The notes beneath the pieces are model-generated. The model saw only the letters and a list, made by a program, of their open reading frames with translations. It did not search any database and had not been told where the DNA came from. Made by a program: the position numbers and the translations under genes. Source: X23 sp050251575 (GTDB taxonomy: Bacteria > Bacillota > Clostridia > SK-Y3). From it: a stretch of 9,126 bases of DNA. Where the stretch lies: positions 1 through 9,126 of the forward strand of contig JBFWMP010000117.1 in the NCBI GenBank assembly GCA_050251575.1, written 5' to 3'. Shown here one piece after another: positions 1 to 7,135 of this stretch. The number at the start of each line of letters is the position of its first letter. Positions within the stretch are counted from its first letter, which is position 1.

Positions 1-203
1 GCAGCAGATACGAGTTAAATAAACATAAAGAAGATCACAGGCACCATCATTTGATTTGTACACAATGTGGGAATGTTGCGGAAGCAGAAGAAGATTTACT
101 GGATTCATTGGAAGAAGAGATCTTTAAAAAGAACAAATTTTTAGTAAAAGATCATAGGGTAAAATTTTACGGTTATTGTGAAAACTGTAGAAACAAAAAT
201 TGA
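1..203 (+). CDS. Fur-family metal-responsive transcriptional regulator, C-terminal part (5' end outside window)
   Basis: Only the last 66 codons are present, read in the frame that starts at base 3 and ends at TGA 201-203. The fragment carries the Fur dimerisation and metal-binding region. It has a histidine-rich stretch DHRHHHLIC, a first CxxC (CTQC, visible residues 19-22), a helix DLLDSLEEEIF, and then VKFYGYCENC with the second CxxC (residues 59-62), 36 residues after the first. In Fur proteins these two CxxC pairs hold a structural zinc, and the histidines belong to the regulatory metal site. The family represses iron, zinc or peroxide-stress genes in the cytoplasm when metal is bound. 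The helix-turn-helix half lies upstream of the window, so Fur, Zur and PerR cannot be told apart. In many Clostridia a Fur-family gene lies next to ribonuclease J (recalled); here two sugar genes lie between them. Confidence 0.9.
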   Translation, partial: SRYELNKHKEDHRHHHLICTQCGNVAEAEEDLLDSLEEEIFKKNKFLVKDHRVKFYGYCENCRNKN

Positions 204-211
204 TATTTACC

Positions 212-280
212 ACATAAAAAGAGGGACTTATAGTTTGGTTTAAAAACCAAACTATAAGTCCCTCTTTTTATGTTTGTTTT
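212..280 (+). terminator. Intrinsic terminator of the Fur-family gene, 29-bp perfect stem
   Basis: Bases 212-240 and 245-273 are exact reverse complements (29 bp) around the 4-nt loop TAAA. The downstream arm ends in CTTTTTATG and is followed by further T-rich sequence to 280. The hairpin begins 8 nt after the Fur-family stop codon. The upstream arm carries the matching A-run, so the hairpin also has T-rich sequence behind it on the - strand and could stop transcription in both directions. The stem is much longer than a typical bacterial terminator. Confidence 0.85.
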
Positions 281-296
281 TTAGTTTTGCAGAAAA

Positions 297-326
297 GTAC
301 ATACAATATACTCTCACTGTACATAC
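297..326 (+). promoter_or_regulatory. Possible promoter/operator of the sugar module: direct repeat GTACATAC around TATACT
   Basis: The octamer GTACATAC occurs at 297-304 and 319-326, 22 bp apart or about two helical turns. Between the copies lies TATACT (307-312), a good -10 hexamer. No convincing -35 is seen at 16-18 bp; the nearest candidate, TTGCAG (287-292), is only 14 bp away. Some promoter is expected here because a strong terminator lies just upstream. The repeat could be an operator read by an unknown regulator. The short length of the repeat keeps confidence low. Confidence 0.35.
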
Positions 327-382
327 TAAGTCTTGTCCTTCAATGTTTTTCATTACATATCTAGAAAGGGTGATATAAATTA

Positions 383-2869
383 ATGAAGGCAATCATCATG
401 GCAGGTGGTGAGGGGACAAGACTTAGACCTCTTACGTGTAATAGACCCAAGCCAATGGTTCCAATCATGAACAAGCCAGTAATGGAACATATCATTCACT
501 TGCTTAAAAAACATGATATTAAGGAGATAGGTGTTACACTTCAATATATGCCGCAAATCATTCAAGAATATTTCGGTGATGGATCTGAATTTGGAGTAAG
601 TATTAAATACTTTATTGAAGAAACTCCTTTAGGAACTGCGGGAAGTGTAAAAAATGCAGAGGAATTCTTAGATGATACATTTGTTGTCATTAGTGGAGAT
701 GCGCTAACTGATATAGATCTAGAAGAAGCAATCAGTTATCATAACAGTAAAGAAGCTGTCGCAACGCTGGTGTTGGCAAAGGTAGACGTGCCATTGGAGT
801 ATGGTGTAGTGGTGACAGATACTGATGGCAGAATTACTCGTTTTCTGGAAAAGCCAAGTTGGAGTGAAGTTTTTAGTGATACTGTAAACACGGGGATATA
901 TATTCTTAACCCCATGCTGCTTAATTACTTTAAACGAGGCGAAATATTTGATTTTAGTAAGGACTTATTTCCAATATTATTAAAAAATCAGCAACCTATG
1001 TATGGATATATTTCAAAAAATTATTGGTGTGATATTGGTGATTTAAATGCATATCAACAATGTCATTTTGATATATTTGATGGGAAAGTAAGTATTCACA
1101 ATGAATTGAAACTAATTGGAGATAGGGTATGGGCTGAAGAAAATGTTCAAATTGATGAAGGGGCCATTATAAACGGTCCTGTTTTGCTGGGTAGTAATAC
1201 CAAAATAAAAAGTAATGTCATTATATCCCCATATACGGTAATTGGAAGTAATAATATTATTTCTGAGCAAAGTTCTTTAAAGAGAACTATTTTATGGAAG
1301 GGCTGTAATATTGGGAAACGAGCTGAATTAAGAGCTTGTATATTATGTGATAAGGTATCACTGAAAGATGGCAGTTCTGTTTTTGAACAATCAGTGATCG
1401 GTGATGCCACGACAATCATGGAAAGGGCTGTTATAAAACCGGGTATAAAAATATGGCCTTCAAAATTAGTTGAAAGTGAAACCGAAATCAATGTAAATCT
1501 TGTATGGGGAGCAAAATATTCTAAGATACTATTCGGAGAAAAGGGTATCGTTGGAGAAGTAAATGTGGACATTACTCCCGAATTTGCTTCGAGACTGGGC
1601 GCTTCTTATGGTGTGTTACTTAAAAGTAATGGCAAAGTCGCGATTAGCAGTGATCAGGCCAATGCGTCGTATATGTTAAAAAATTCCTTTGTATCCGGAT
1701 TACTGTCTTCCGGTGTAGAAGTATATGACTTTAGAGAACAATTACTTCCTGTAACCAGACATGCTGTTAAGTTTTTTGGATTACAAGGAGGAATACATCT
1801 TGGAACTGTCTCTAATAACAATGACTCTAAGTTGGTAATCGATTTTTTGGATGCTCATGGAATAAATATAAGCAGAGGAATGGAAAGAAAGCTAGAAAAT
1901 ACTTTTATCAGAGAAGATTTTAGCAGATGTGAAGCAAGAGATGTAAAGGGTATAAAGATTGTAGATGATTTTGTATCCTATTATTTAAGAGATCAGATTA
2001 ATAAAGTGAAAAATAAAAAACTGGATTTCAAGGTATTAATCAATAGTTCAAACTCGTTAGTTGAAAAGATGATTATACCGATCATGTCGGAGTTAGGATG
2101 TAAAGCTGACATAACAAATTTACATATAACAGATATCAAATCCGGACGTATTATGAGTACTGCCACCCAGATCGGATATCTATCAAACCAAATACTTTCT
2201 ACCGGTGCAGATATTGGGGCAATGATTGAGGATAATGGGGAAAAGATGCTATTATTTGATGAAAAGGGGCGCTTTATTTCTGAGGAAATGTTTTGGTGCT
2301 TGATTTGTTTAATTATACTTAAAAATGTAAAAGGTGCAACTGTCATAGTGCCGATTTCTGCTCCGAGTATCATTGACCGAATGGCAGCAGAATATGAAGG
2401 AAAGGTATTAAGGACCAAGACTTCTGCACTAGAAGTAATGGGAAAGATGATGGTAAGTCATGGACAAAATTCGTCCATGAATGATCAGTTTATATTAAAC
2501 TTTGATGCTATAGGAAGCTTAATCAAGATAATGGATTTTATAAAAACAAATGAAATAAAACTTTCTCAATTGGTTGATAGCATTCCTTCTTTTTATATAA
2601 CAAAGAAGGAAGTAGAATGTCCTTGGAATGCCAAGGGAAAGGTAATTCGTCAAATCATTGAAGAAAGCAATGATCAGAATATTGAACTTATGGAGGGTGT
2701 GAAGATATATAAAGATGGAGGCTGGGTATTGGTTTTGCCGGATGCGGAGAGACCCGTATGCAAGGTGATAGGAGAAGGATATACAGAAGAATTCGCAGAA
2801 TCGATTACGGATATGTTCGTGAGTCGTGTAAAAGAAATAGGGCAGAGCTCTCTAACTTATTCTTCCTGA
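383..2869 (+). CDS. Sugar-nucleotidyltransferase / left-handed beta-helix / degenerate phosphohexomutase-like fusion protein
   Basis: This 828-aa protein is predicted to join a sugar 1-phosphate to a nucleotide, giving for example GDP-mannose or an NDP-glucose, in the cytoplasm. Residues 1-230 are the nucleotidyltransferase: GGEGTRLRP (8-16), PK at 22-23, TPLGTAGSV (81-89), SGD with the metal-binding Asp106, FLEKP (154-158), NTGIYIL (169-175) and WCDIGD (215-220). About 240-365 are hexapeptide-type beta-helix repeats. About 380-828 match the fold and order of alpha-D-phosphohexomutases, but the catalytic loops are replaced: VSNNNDSK (476-483) at the phosphoserine loop, EDNGEK (616-621) for DGDxDR, GQNSS (694-698) for GExSGH, and LPDAERP (785-791) for RxSGTEP. 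The mutase half is therefore probably non-catalytic. RBS AGAAAGGG sits about 10 nt before ATG. Homologues are often annotated mannose-1-phosphate guanylyltransferase, but sequence alone does not fix the substrate. A terminator follows, then a glycosyltransferase. Confidence 0.88.
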   Translation: MKAIIMAGGEGTRLRPLTCNRPKPMVPIMNKPVMEHIIHLLKKHDIKEIGVTLQYMPQIIQEYFGDGSEFGVSIKYFIEETPLGTAGSVKNAEEFLDDTFVVISGDALTDIDLEEAISYHNSKEAVATLVLAKVDVPLEYGVVVTDTDGRITRFLEKPSWSEVFSDTVNTGIYILNPMLLNYFKRGEIFDFSKDLFPILLKNQQPMYGYISKNYWCDIGDLNAYQQCHFDIFDGKVSIHNELKLIGDRVWAEENVQIDEGAIINGPVLLGSNTKIKSNVIISPYTVIGSNNIISEQSSLKRTILWKGCNIGKRAELRACILCDKVSLKDGSSVFEQSVIGDATTIMERAVIKPGIKIWPSKLVESETEINVNLVWGAKYSKILFGEKGIVGEVNVDITPEFASRLGASYGVLLKSNGKVAISSDQANASYMLKNSFVSGLLSSGVEVYDFREQLLPVTRHAVKFFGLQGGIHLGTVSNNNDSKLVIDFLDAHGINISRGMERKLENTFIREDFSRCEARDVKGIKIVDDFVSYYLRDQINKVKNKKLDFKVLINSSNSLVEKMIIPIMSELGCKADITNLHITDIKSGRIMSTATQIGYLSNQILSTGADIGAMIEDNGEKMLLFDEKGRFISEEMFWCLICLIILKNVKGATVIVPISAPSIIDRMAAEYEGKVLRTKTSALEVMGKMMVSHGQNSSMNDQFILNFDAIGSLIKIMDFIKTNEIKLSQLVDSIPSFYITKKEVECPWNAKGKVIRQIIEESNDQNIELMEGVKIYKDGGWVLVLPDAERPVCKVIGEGYTEEFAESITDMFVSRVKEIGQSSLTYSS

Positions 2870-2894
2870 AGATAAGGCTCCACATCAATATATT

Positions 2895-2924
2895 CCCCAG
2901 GTAAGTAAGTCACCTGGGGTTTTT
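2895..2924 (+). terminator. Intrinsic terminator after the nucleotidyltransferase fusion gene
   Basis: CCCCAGGT (2895-2902) pairs perfectly with ACCTGGGG (2912-2919) around a 9-nt loop, followed by TTTTT (2920-2924). It begins 26 nt after the stop codon. The next gene starts only 43 nt after the T-run and no clear promoter fits in that gap. The hairpin may therefore act as a partial terminator that sets a lower level for the downstream glycosyltransferase. Confidence 0.85.
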
Positions 2925-2967
2925 AGTGATTTCAAGTATATTTGCAAAAGCATAGAAGGAGAGAAAA

Positions 2968-4191
2968 ATGAAGGTTTTAATGCTTTCCTGGGAATATCCC
3001 CCACAAATCATAGGAGGTATATCCAGAGTTGTTCATGATTTAGCACAAAATTTAGGGCAGCAGGGACATGAAATACATGTAGTTACATGCTGGGAACAAA
3101 ATACAAGAGAGATAGAAAAAGATAAAAATGTAGTCGTGCATAGGATACACACCTATGATATTCAGGCAAACAACTTTATTGACTGGGTTATGCATCTGAA
3201 TTTTGCATTTATAGAATACTCTATTAAGCTCTTAAATAGCATTGGAAAAGTTGATATTATCCATGCACATGATTGGATTGTAGCGTATTCTGCAAGAGTA
3301 ATTAAGCATGCTTATAAGATACCGTTAATATGTACTGTGCACGCTACTGAATATGGGAGAAATCAGGGTATACATAATGAAGTGCAGGGTTATATTAATA
3401 ATATGGAATGGTGGTTTACTTATGAGGCATGGAAAGTTATTTGCAATAGCCGGTATATGAAAAATGAAATTAGAAATATATTTAATCTTCCGGACAATAA
3501 GATTCAAGTGATTCCTAATGGAATTAATATTGATAGCTTTAGAAAAAGTGAAATAAATTACGACTTTCGTAGAAATTATGCTAGTGATAGTGAAAAAATA
3601 ATTTTTTTTGTTGGCAGACTTGTACAAGAGAAAGGTGTGCATATTTTAATTGACGCGATTCCTAAAATTATGAAAAATTATCATGATGTGAAAGTCATAA
3701 TTGCAGGTAAAGGTTCTCAACTTGAGAACTTGCGTCAAAAGGTTCATTATATGGGAATTGGTCATAAGGTTTATTTTACAGGATATGTAAACGAAGAGGA
3801 CTTGCGGAAACTATATGCTTGTGCCGATATTGCAGTATTTCCAAGTGTATATGAGCCTTTTGGAATTGTGGCTCTAGAAGCAATGGCTGCCAATATTCCG
3901 GTTGTAGTCACCGACACAGGAGGGCTGGGCGAGATAATCCATCATGCAGAAGATGGTATGAAAGCTTATGTTGGTAATGCGAACTCATTAGCTGATTGTA
4001 TTATAGCTTTACTGCATAATCATGAATTGTGTGAAAAGATAAAGAAAAATGCGATGAATAAGATAAGAAATTATTATGACTGGGGCTTGATAGCGAACCA
4101 AACCTTATGTGTATACCAAGACGTCATAAATGACTATAAAGAATCAAAATGGAAATCTGAAAATATTAAAGAAGTATTAAAGCAATTATAG
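2968..4191 (+). CDS. Family 4 (GT-B fold) glycosyltransferase, glycogen-synthase-like
   Basis: This 407-aa protein is predicted to move a sugar from a nucleotide-sugar donor onto a glycan acceptor with retention of configuration. It is cytoplasmic or membrane-peripheral, with no signal peptide or membrane span. The N-terminal GT-B half opens with SWEYPPQIIGGISR (7-20), whose glycine loop helps bind the donor phosphates, and has HAHDW (99-103). The C-terminal half has VIPNGIN (181-187), GRLVQEKG (216-223) with the Arg/Lys pair, and EPFGIVALE (296-304), which is the GT4 E-x7-E motif, then TDTGGLGEII (315-324). The SWEYPP opening resembles GT4 enzymes that make alpha-glucans, such as actinobacterial GlgM-type proteins (recalled likeness). 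The length is normal for the family. The RBS AGAAGGAGAG lies just before ATG. The gene follows the sugar-nucleotide fusion gene, so that protein may supply its donor. Donor and acceptor cannot be read from the sequence. Confidence 0.9.
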   Translation: MKVLMLSWEYPPQIIGGISRVVHDLAQNLGQQGHEIHVVTCWEQNTREIEKDKNVVVHRIHTYDIQANNFIDWVMHLNFAFIEYSIKLLNSIGKVDIIHAHDWIVAYSARVIKHAYKIPLICTVHATEYGRNQGIHNEVQGYINNMEWWFTYEAWKVICNSRYMKNEIRNIFNLPDNKIQVIPNGINIDSFRKSEINYDFRRNYASDSEKIIFFVGRLVQEKGVHILIDAIPKIMKNYHDVKVIIAGKGSQLENLRQKVHYMGIGHKVYFTGYVNEEDLRKLYACADIAVFPSVYEPFGIVALEAMAANIPVVVTDTGGLGEIIHHAEDGMKAYVGNANSLADCIIALLHNHELCEKIKKNAMNKIRNYYDWGLIANQTLCVYQDVINDYKESKWKSENIKEVLKQL

Positions 4192-4248
4192 TTTTAAGCA
4201 GAAAATTGGGGAAAATATAAAAATAGTATTTATTTGACTGGAGAATGC

Positions 4249-4257
4249 TGTTATAAT
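4249..4257 (+). promoter_or_regulatory. Extended -10 promoter of the ribonuclease J gene
   Basis: TGTTATAAT is a perfect extended -10 element (TGn followed by TATAAT at 4252-4257). The sequence at the expected -35 distance, about TTTATT, is weak, which fits an extended -10 promoter. Transcription would start near 4264 and leave a leader of about 175 nt before the likely GTG start. Confidence 0.6.
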
Positions 4258-4352
4258 GATAGAGGATGTTGTTGAACGGTTAATTAAATACATATAGAAT
4301 ATTGATATTAGTACTTTTAAGCACCTTAAAGGAAATGTGCGGACTAAATAAT

Positions 4353-4410
4353 ACAATATAATATCTATATATTGTTGTGCGGTTAACTAGTGCGTTTTAA
4401 TGACAATATA
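4353..4410 (+). promoter_or_regulatory. Leader of ribonuclease J mRNA with mutually exclusive AT-rich hairpins
   Basis: ACAATATA occurs at 4353-4360 and 4403-4410, and its reverse complement TATATTGT lies between them at 4368-4375. The middle segment can pair with either the upstream copy (7-nt loop) or the downstream copy. The downstream pairing can extend through TAGAT (4409-4413) with ATCTA (4363-4367) if two bases bulge out. A 15-nt direct repeat with 13 matches, TTGTTGNNCGGTTAA, lies at 4269-4283 and 4372-4386. The second copy overlaps the pairing region. The Shine-Dalgarno begins 13 nt after the downstream arm. No known riboswitch or T-box signature was recognised. AT-rich DNA forms such matches easily. 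Confidence 0.35.
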
Positions 4411-4422
4411 GATAACTATAAT

Positions 4423-4427
4423 GGAGG
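4423..4427 (+). promoter_or_regulatory. Ribosome-binding site that sets the ribonuclease J start at GTG 4439
   Basis: GGAGG lies inside the first codons of the longest open frame, directly after ATG 4421, and 11 nt before the in-frame GTG at 4439. Nothing like a Shine-Dalgarno precedes ATG 4421. The GTG is therefore the better start. Confidence 0.75.
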
Positions 4428-4438
4428 TAGAAAAAAAA

Positions 4439-6103
4439 GTGTCAAAGAAATCAAAACTTAAGATAATTCCTTTAGGGGGATTGAATGAAATCGGGAAAAA
4501 TATTACCGTTTTCGAATATGGCAATGATATAGTCGTATTAGATTGTGGATTGGCTTTTCCTGAAGATGAAATGTTGGGAGTAGATCTTGTTATACCAGAC
4601 ATATCCTATTTAATCAGAAATAAGGATAAAGTAAGGGCTATAGTTCTCACTCATGGGCATGAAGATCATATAGGAGCACTTCCATATGTATTGAGAGAGC
4701 TTAACGTGCCTGTATATGGGACAAAACTAACTTTAGGGCTTGTGGGTAACAAACTAAAGGAACATGGTTTGCTATCCAGTGTAAATCTTATGACTGTAAA
4801 GCCTGGAGATGAAGTGAGCTTGGGAGTCTTTACGGTTGAGTTTATTCGTTCCACTCATAGTATAGCGGATGCAGTTGCTATTGCCTTTCATACACCGGTG
4901 GGAATCGTAGTTCATACGGGAGACTTTAAAATAGATTATACCCCAATAGAATGCGAAATGATTGATCTCGCTCGATTTGGACAGCTAGGGAAAATGGGCG
5001 TACTTGCTTTAATGGCTGACAGTACAAATGTGGAACGCCCAGGCTATACGATGTCTGAAAAGACTGTTGGAGCTACCTTTGATGAGATATTCAAGTATAG
5101 TGATCAAAGAATACTCGTAGCAACCTTTGCTTCTAATGTTCATAGGGTGCAGCAGGTAATTAATTCAGCAGTACGATATGGAAGAAAAGTTGCTGTCAGT
5201 GGAAGAAGCATGGTCAATATCGTAAATGTCGCTGTTGAACTAGGTTACATGACTGTGCCGGAAGGTGTATTAATCGACATTGATGAAATTAATAAGTATA
5301 GAAGCAATCAGATTGCTATCATTACTACCGGTAGTCAGGGAGAGCCCATGTCAGCATTATCAAGAATGGCATTCTCGGATCACAAAAAAGTTGAAATCGT
5401 GCCGGGAGATTTGGTGATTATTTCGGCAACTCCTATCCCAGGAAATGAAAAACTTGTTTCAAGGGTAATGAACGAGCTCTTTAAGAAGGGTGCAGATGTT
5501 ATCTATCAATCTTTGGCAGATGTTCATGTGTCGGGGCATGCAAATCAGGAAGAATTGAAACTAATTCATAGCCTTGTGAAGCCGAAATACTTTATTCCTG
5601 TTCATGGGGAGTACCGGCACCTTAAGCAGCATGCAAATCTAGCAGAAAAGCTTGGAATGGATCGAAGTAATACATTTATTATGGATATTGGAAAAGTATT
5701 AGAATTATCGGAAGATTCAGCAAAGATTACCGGCTCCGTTACAGCCGGCAAAGTTTTGGTTGATGGATTAGGAGTTGGAGATGTAGGCAATATTGTACTT
5801 CGAGACAGGAAGCATTTGGCACAAGATGGGTTAATCGTAGTGGTAGTAACTATTGCCGGTGATAATGGTTCAGTCATTGCAGGACCGGATATTATATCCA
5901 GGGGATTTGTATATGTACGTGAGTCAGAAGATTTAATGGAGCAAGTAAAAGGAATCGCTAAAGCAGCTCTTGCCAGATGTGAAGAAAAGAAAATCACAGA
6001 TTGGTCTACAATAAAGTCATATGTCAAAAGCAGCTTAAGTGAATTTCTATATGAGAAAACAAAAAGAAAGCCAATGATTCTTCCTGTGATTATGGAAATT
6101 TAG
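4439..6103 (+). CDS. rnj: Ribonuclease J (metallo-beta-lactamase / beta-CASP RNase)
   Basis: This 554-aa protein (GTG start) is a cytoplasmic, zinc-dependent RNase with 5'-3' exonuclease and endonuclease activity, central to mRNA turnover and rRNA maturation in Firmicutes. The metallo-beta-lactamase core shows HGHEDH (72-77), His140 in RSTHSIAD, Asp162 in HTGDFK, HVSGHA (363-368) and the late His389 in PVHGEYRH. All metal ligands are present at nearly the same positions as in B. subtilis RNase J1. The beta-CASP insert lies roughly at 200-360, followed by the C-terminal domain that helps dimerise the protein. The length is normal. The longer reading from ATG 4421 adds six residues, but its second to fourth codons contain the GGAGG that serves GTG 4439. 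The gene has its own promoter, a long possibly structured leader, and no clear terminator after it. The gene at 6194 may be co-transcribed. Only one copy is in view, so J1 and J2 cannot be separated. Confidence 0.96.
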   Translation: MSKKSKLKIIPLGGLNEIGKNITVFEYGNDIVVLDCGLAFPEDEMLGVDLVIPDISYLIRNKDKVRAIVLTHGHEDHIGALPYVLRELNVPVYGTKLTLGLVGNKLKEHGLLSSVNLMTVKPGDEVSLGVFTVEFIRSTHSIADAVAIAFHTPVGIVVHTGDFKIDYTPIECEMIDLARFGQLGKMGVLALMADSTNVERPGYTMSEKTVGATFDEIFKYSDQRILVATFASNVHRVQQVINSAVRYGRKVAVSGRSMVNIVNVAVELGYMTVPEGVLIDIDEINKYRSNQIAIITTGSQGEPMSALSRMAFSDHKKVEIVPGDLVIISATPIPGNEKLVSRVMNELFKKGADVIYQSLADVHVSGHANQEELKLIHSLVKPKYFIPVHGEYRHLKQHANLAEKLGMDRSNTFIMDIGKVLELSEDSAKITGSVTAGKVLVDGLGVGDVGNIVLRDRKHLAQDGLIVVVVTIAGDNGSVIAGPDIISRGFVYVRESEDLMEQVKGIAKAALARCEEKKITDWSTIKSYVKSSLSEFLYEKTKRKPMILPVIMEI

Positions 6104-6193
6104 AAGCTTATCTATCCTGTATAGTGGGGAATATTACAGAAACACTAATGAGGTTGAAGTATCCTATATCCACTGTAAGAGGGAGGCTTTTCA

Positions 6194-7135
6194 TTGAAGA
6201 GAGTTGTAAGTGTAAGTATTGGCTCGGCTTCTAGAGATCATCGTGTTGAGACAGAGATATTAGGTGAGTTATATCTTATTGAGCGAATTGGAACTAATGG
6301 TGATATTTGTAAAGCGATAGAATTAATTCGGTTACTGGATGGTAAGGTAGATGCTTTTGGGTTAGGTGGGATTGATTTATATCTTACCGGGGCAAACAAA
6401 AAGTTTATGATTAAAGAGGCTATCCCAATTATGAATGCCGCAGTTCAAACACCTATTGTTGATGGCACGGGATTGAAAAATACATTAGAAAAAAGTGTAA
6501 TAGAATTTCTTAATAGGAAAAAGATTATCAATTTTTATAATAAAAAGGTTCTCTTAGTTTGTGCTATTGATCGGTTTAAGATGGCAGAAGTGTTTATAGA
6601 GTTAGGCTGTGATACGGTCTTAGGGGATTTAATATTTGCCTTGGGAGTTCCTATCCCCATAAAGAGTTTGGAAATGTTCAGAAAGATTGTTAATGTTTTT
6701 CTGCCGATTGTATCTCGGCTTCCTTATGAAATACTCTATCCGACAGGAGAAAAACAAAATAGTCAAGTTAAGAGTGGTAAATTTGATAAGTATTATGAAG
6801 AGGCAGATATTATTGCCGGTGACTTTTTATATATTAAAAAATATTTACCTCAGTGCTTGCAAGATAAAATTATTATTACCAATACTGTCACTGAAGAAGA
6901 TGTCGCCCTGTTAAAGAGAAGGGGAGTATGTATCTTAATTACTACTACTCCTGAATTTAACGGCAGGTCTTTTGGAACAAATGTTATGGAGGCGGTTTTG
7001 ATTGCAGCTTCCGGTCGAAAACCCGAGGAATTGTCGAACCAAGATTATATAGAGTTAATAAAAAAACTTAATTTTTCCCCAAGAATTGAATATTTAAACA
7101 ATATAAATAAAACTAACGAAGGTAAAGCACAATAA
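6194..7135 (+). CDS. Conserved protein of unknown role, quinate 5-dehydrogenase-like by usual annotation
   Basis: This 313-aa protein starts at TTG, 7 nt after a strong GGGAGG (6181-6186). I recall homologues in Clostridia labelled quinate 5-dehydrogenase, but no experimental basis for that name is known to me, and no clear GxGxxG nucleotide-binding loop is visible. Segments that look conserved are AFGLGGID (54-61), VDGTGLKNTLE (89-99), a hydrophobic strand KVLLVCAIDRF (118-128), LGDLIFALGVPIP (143-155), YPTGEKQ (182-188), ADIIAGDF (204-211), ITNTVTEEDV (228-237) and TTPEFNGRSFGTNVMEA (251-267). Alternating hydrophobic strands and charged helices suggest an alpha/beta enzyme in the cytoplasm. 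There is no signal peptide. It lies 90 nt after ribonuclease J with no terminator between, so read-through is possible. Its last six codons form one arm of the downstream hairpin. The reading frame and start are certain; the function is not. Confidence 0.88.
   Translation: MKRVVSVSIGSASRDHRVETEILGELYLIERIGTNGDICKAIELIRLLDGKVDAFGLGGIDLYLTGANKKFMIKEAIPIMNAAVQTPIVDGTGLKNTLEKSVIEFLNRKKIINFYNKKVLLVCAIDRFKMAEVFIELGCDTVLGDLIFALGVPIPIKSLEMFRKIVNVFLPIVSRLPYEILYPTGEKQNSQVKSGKFDKYYEEADIIAGDFLYIKKYLPQCLQDKIIITNTVTEEDVALLKRRGVCILITTTPEFNGRSFGTNVMEAVLIAASGRKPEELSNQDYIELIKKLNFSPRIEYLNNINKTNEGKAQ

Noticed and set aside
212..273. The 29-bp inverted repeat as ends of an insertion sequence
   Set aside because: The arms are separated by 4 nt with no transposase or target duplication; its place after the Fur stop and its T-rich tail fit a terminator.
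322..328. CATACTA as a sigma-G -10 box for the nucleotidyltransferase gene
   Set aside because: No fitting -35 lies 16-18 bp upstream, and the motif is partly explained by the GTACATAC repeat.
1147..1572. 141-codon open frame on the - strand inside the fusion gene
   Set aside because: It lies fully inside a well-supported gene, shows no recognisable domain and has no supporting context, so it is a shadow frame. The same holds for the - strand frames at 1993-2418 and 5602-6027.
4234..4257. TTGACT as a -35 paired with TATAAT in front of ribonuclease J
   Set aside because: The two hexamers are only 12 bp apart, too close for sigma-A; the extended -10 reading explains the promoter better.
4417..4422. 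TATAAT overlapping ATG 4421
   Set aside because: A start there would produce a transcript lacking the GGAGG; it is chance in AT-rich DNA.
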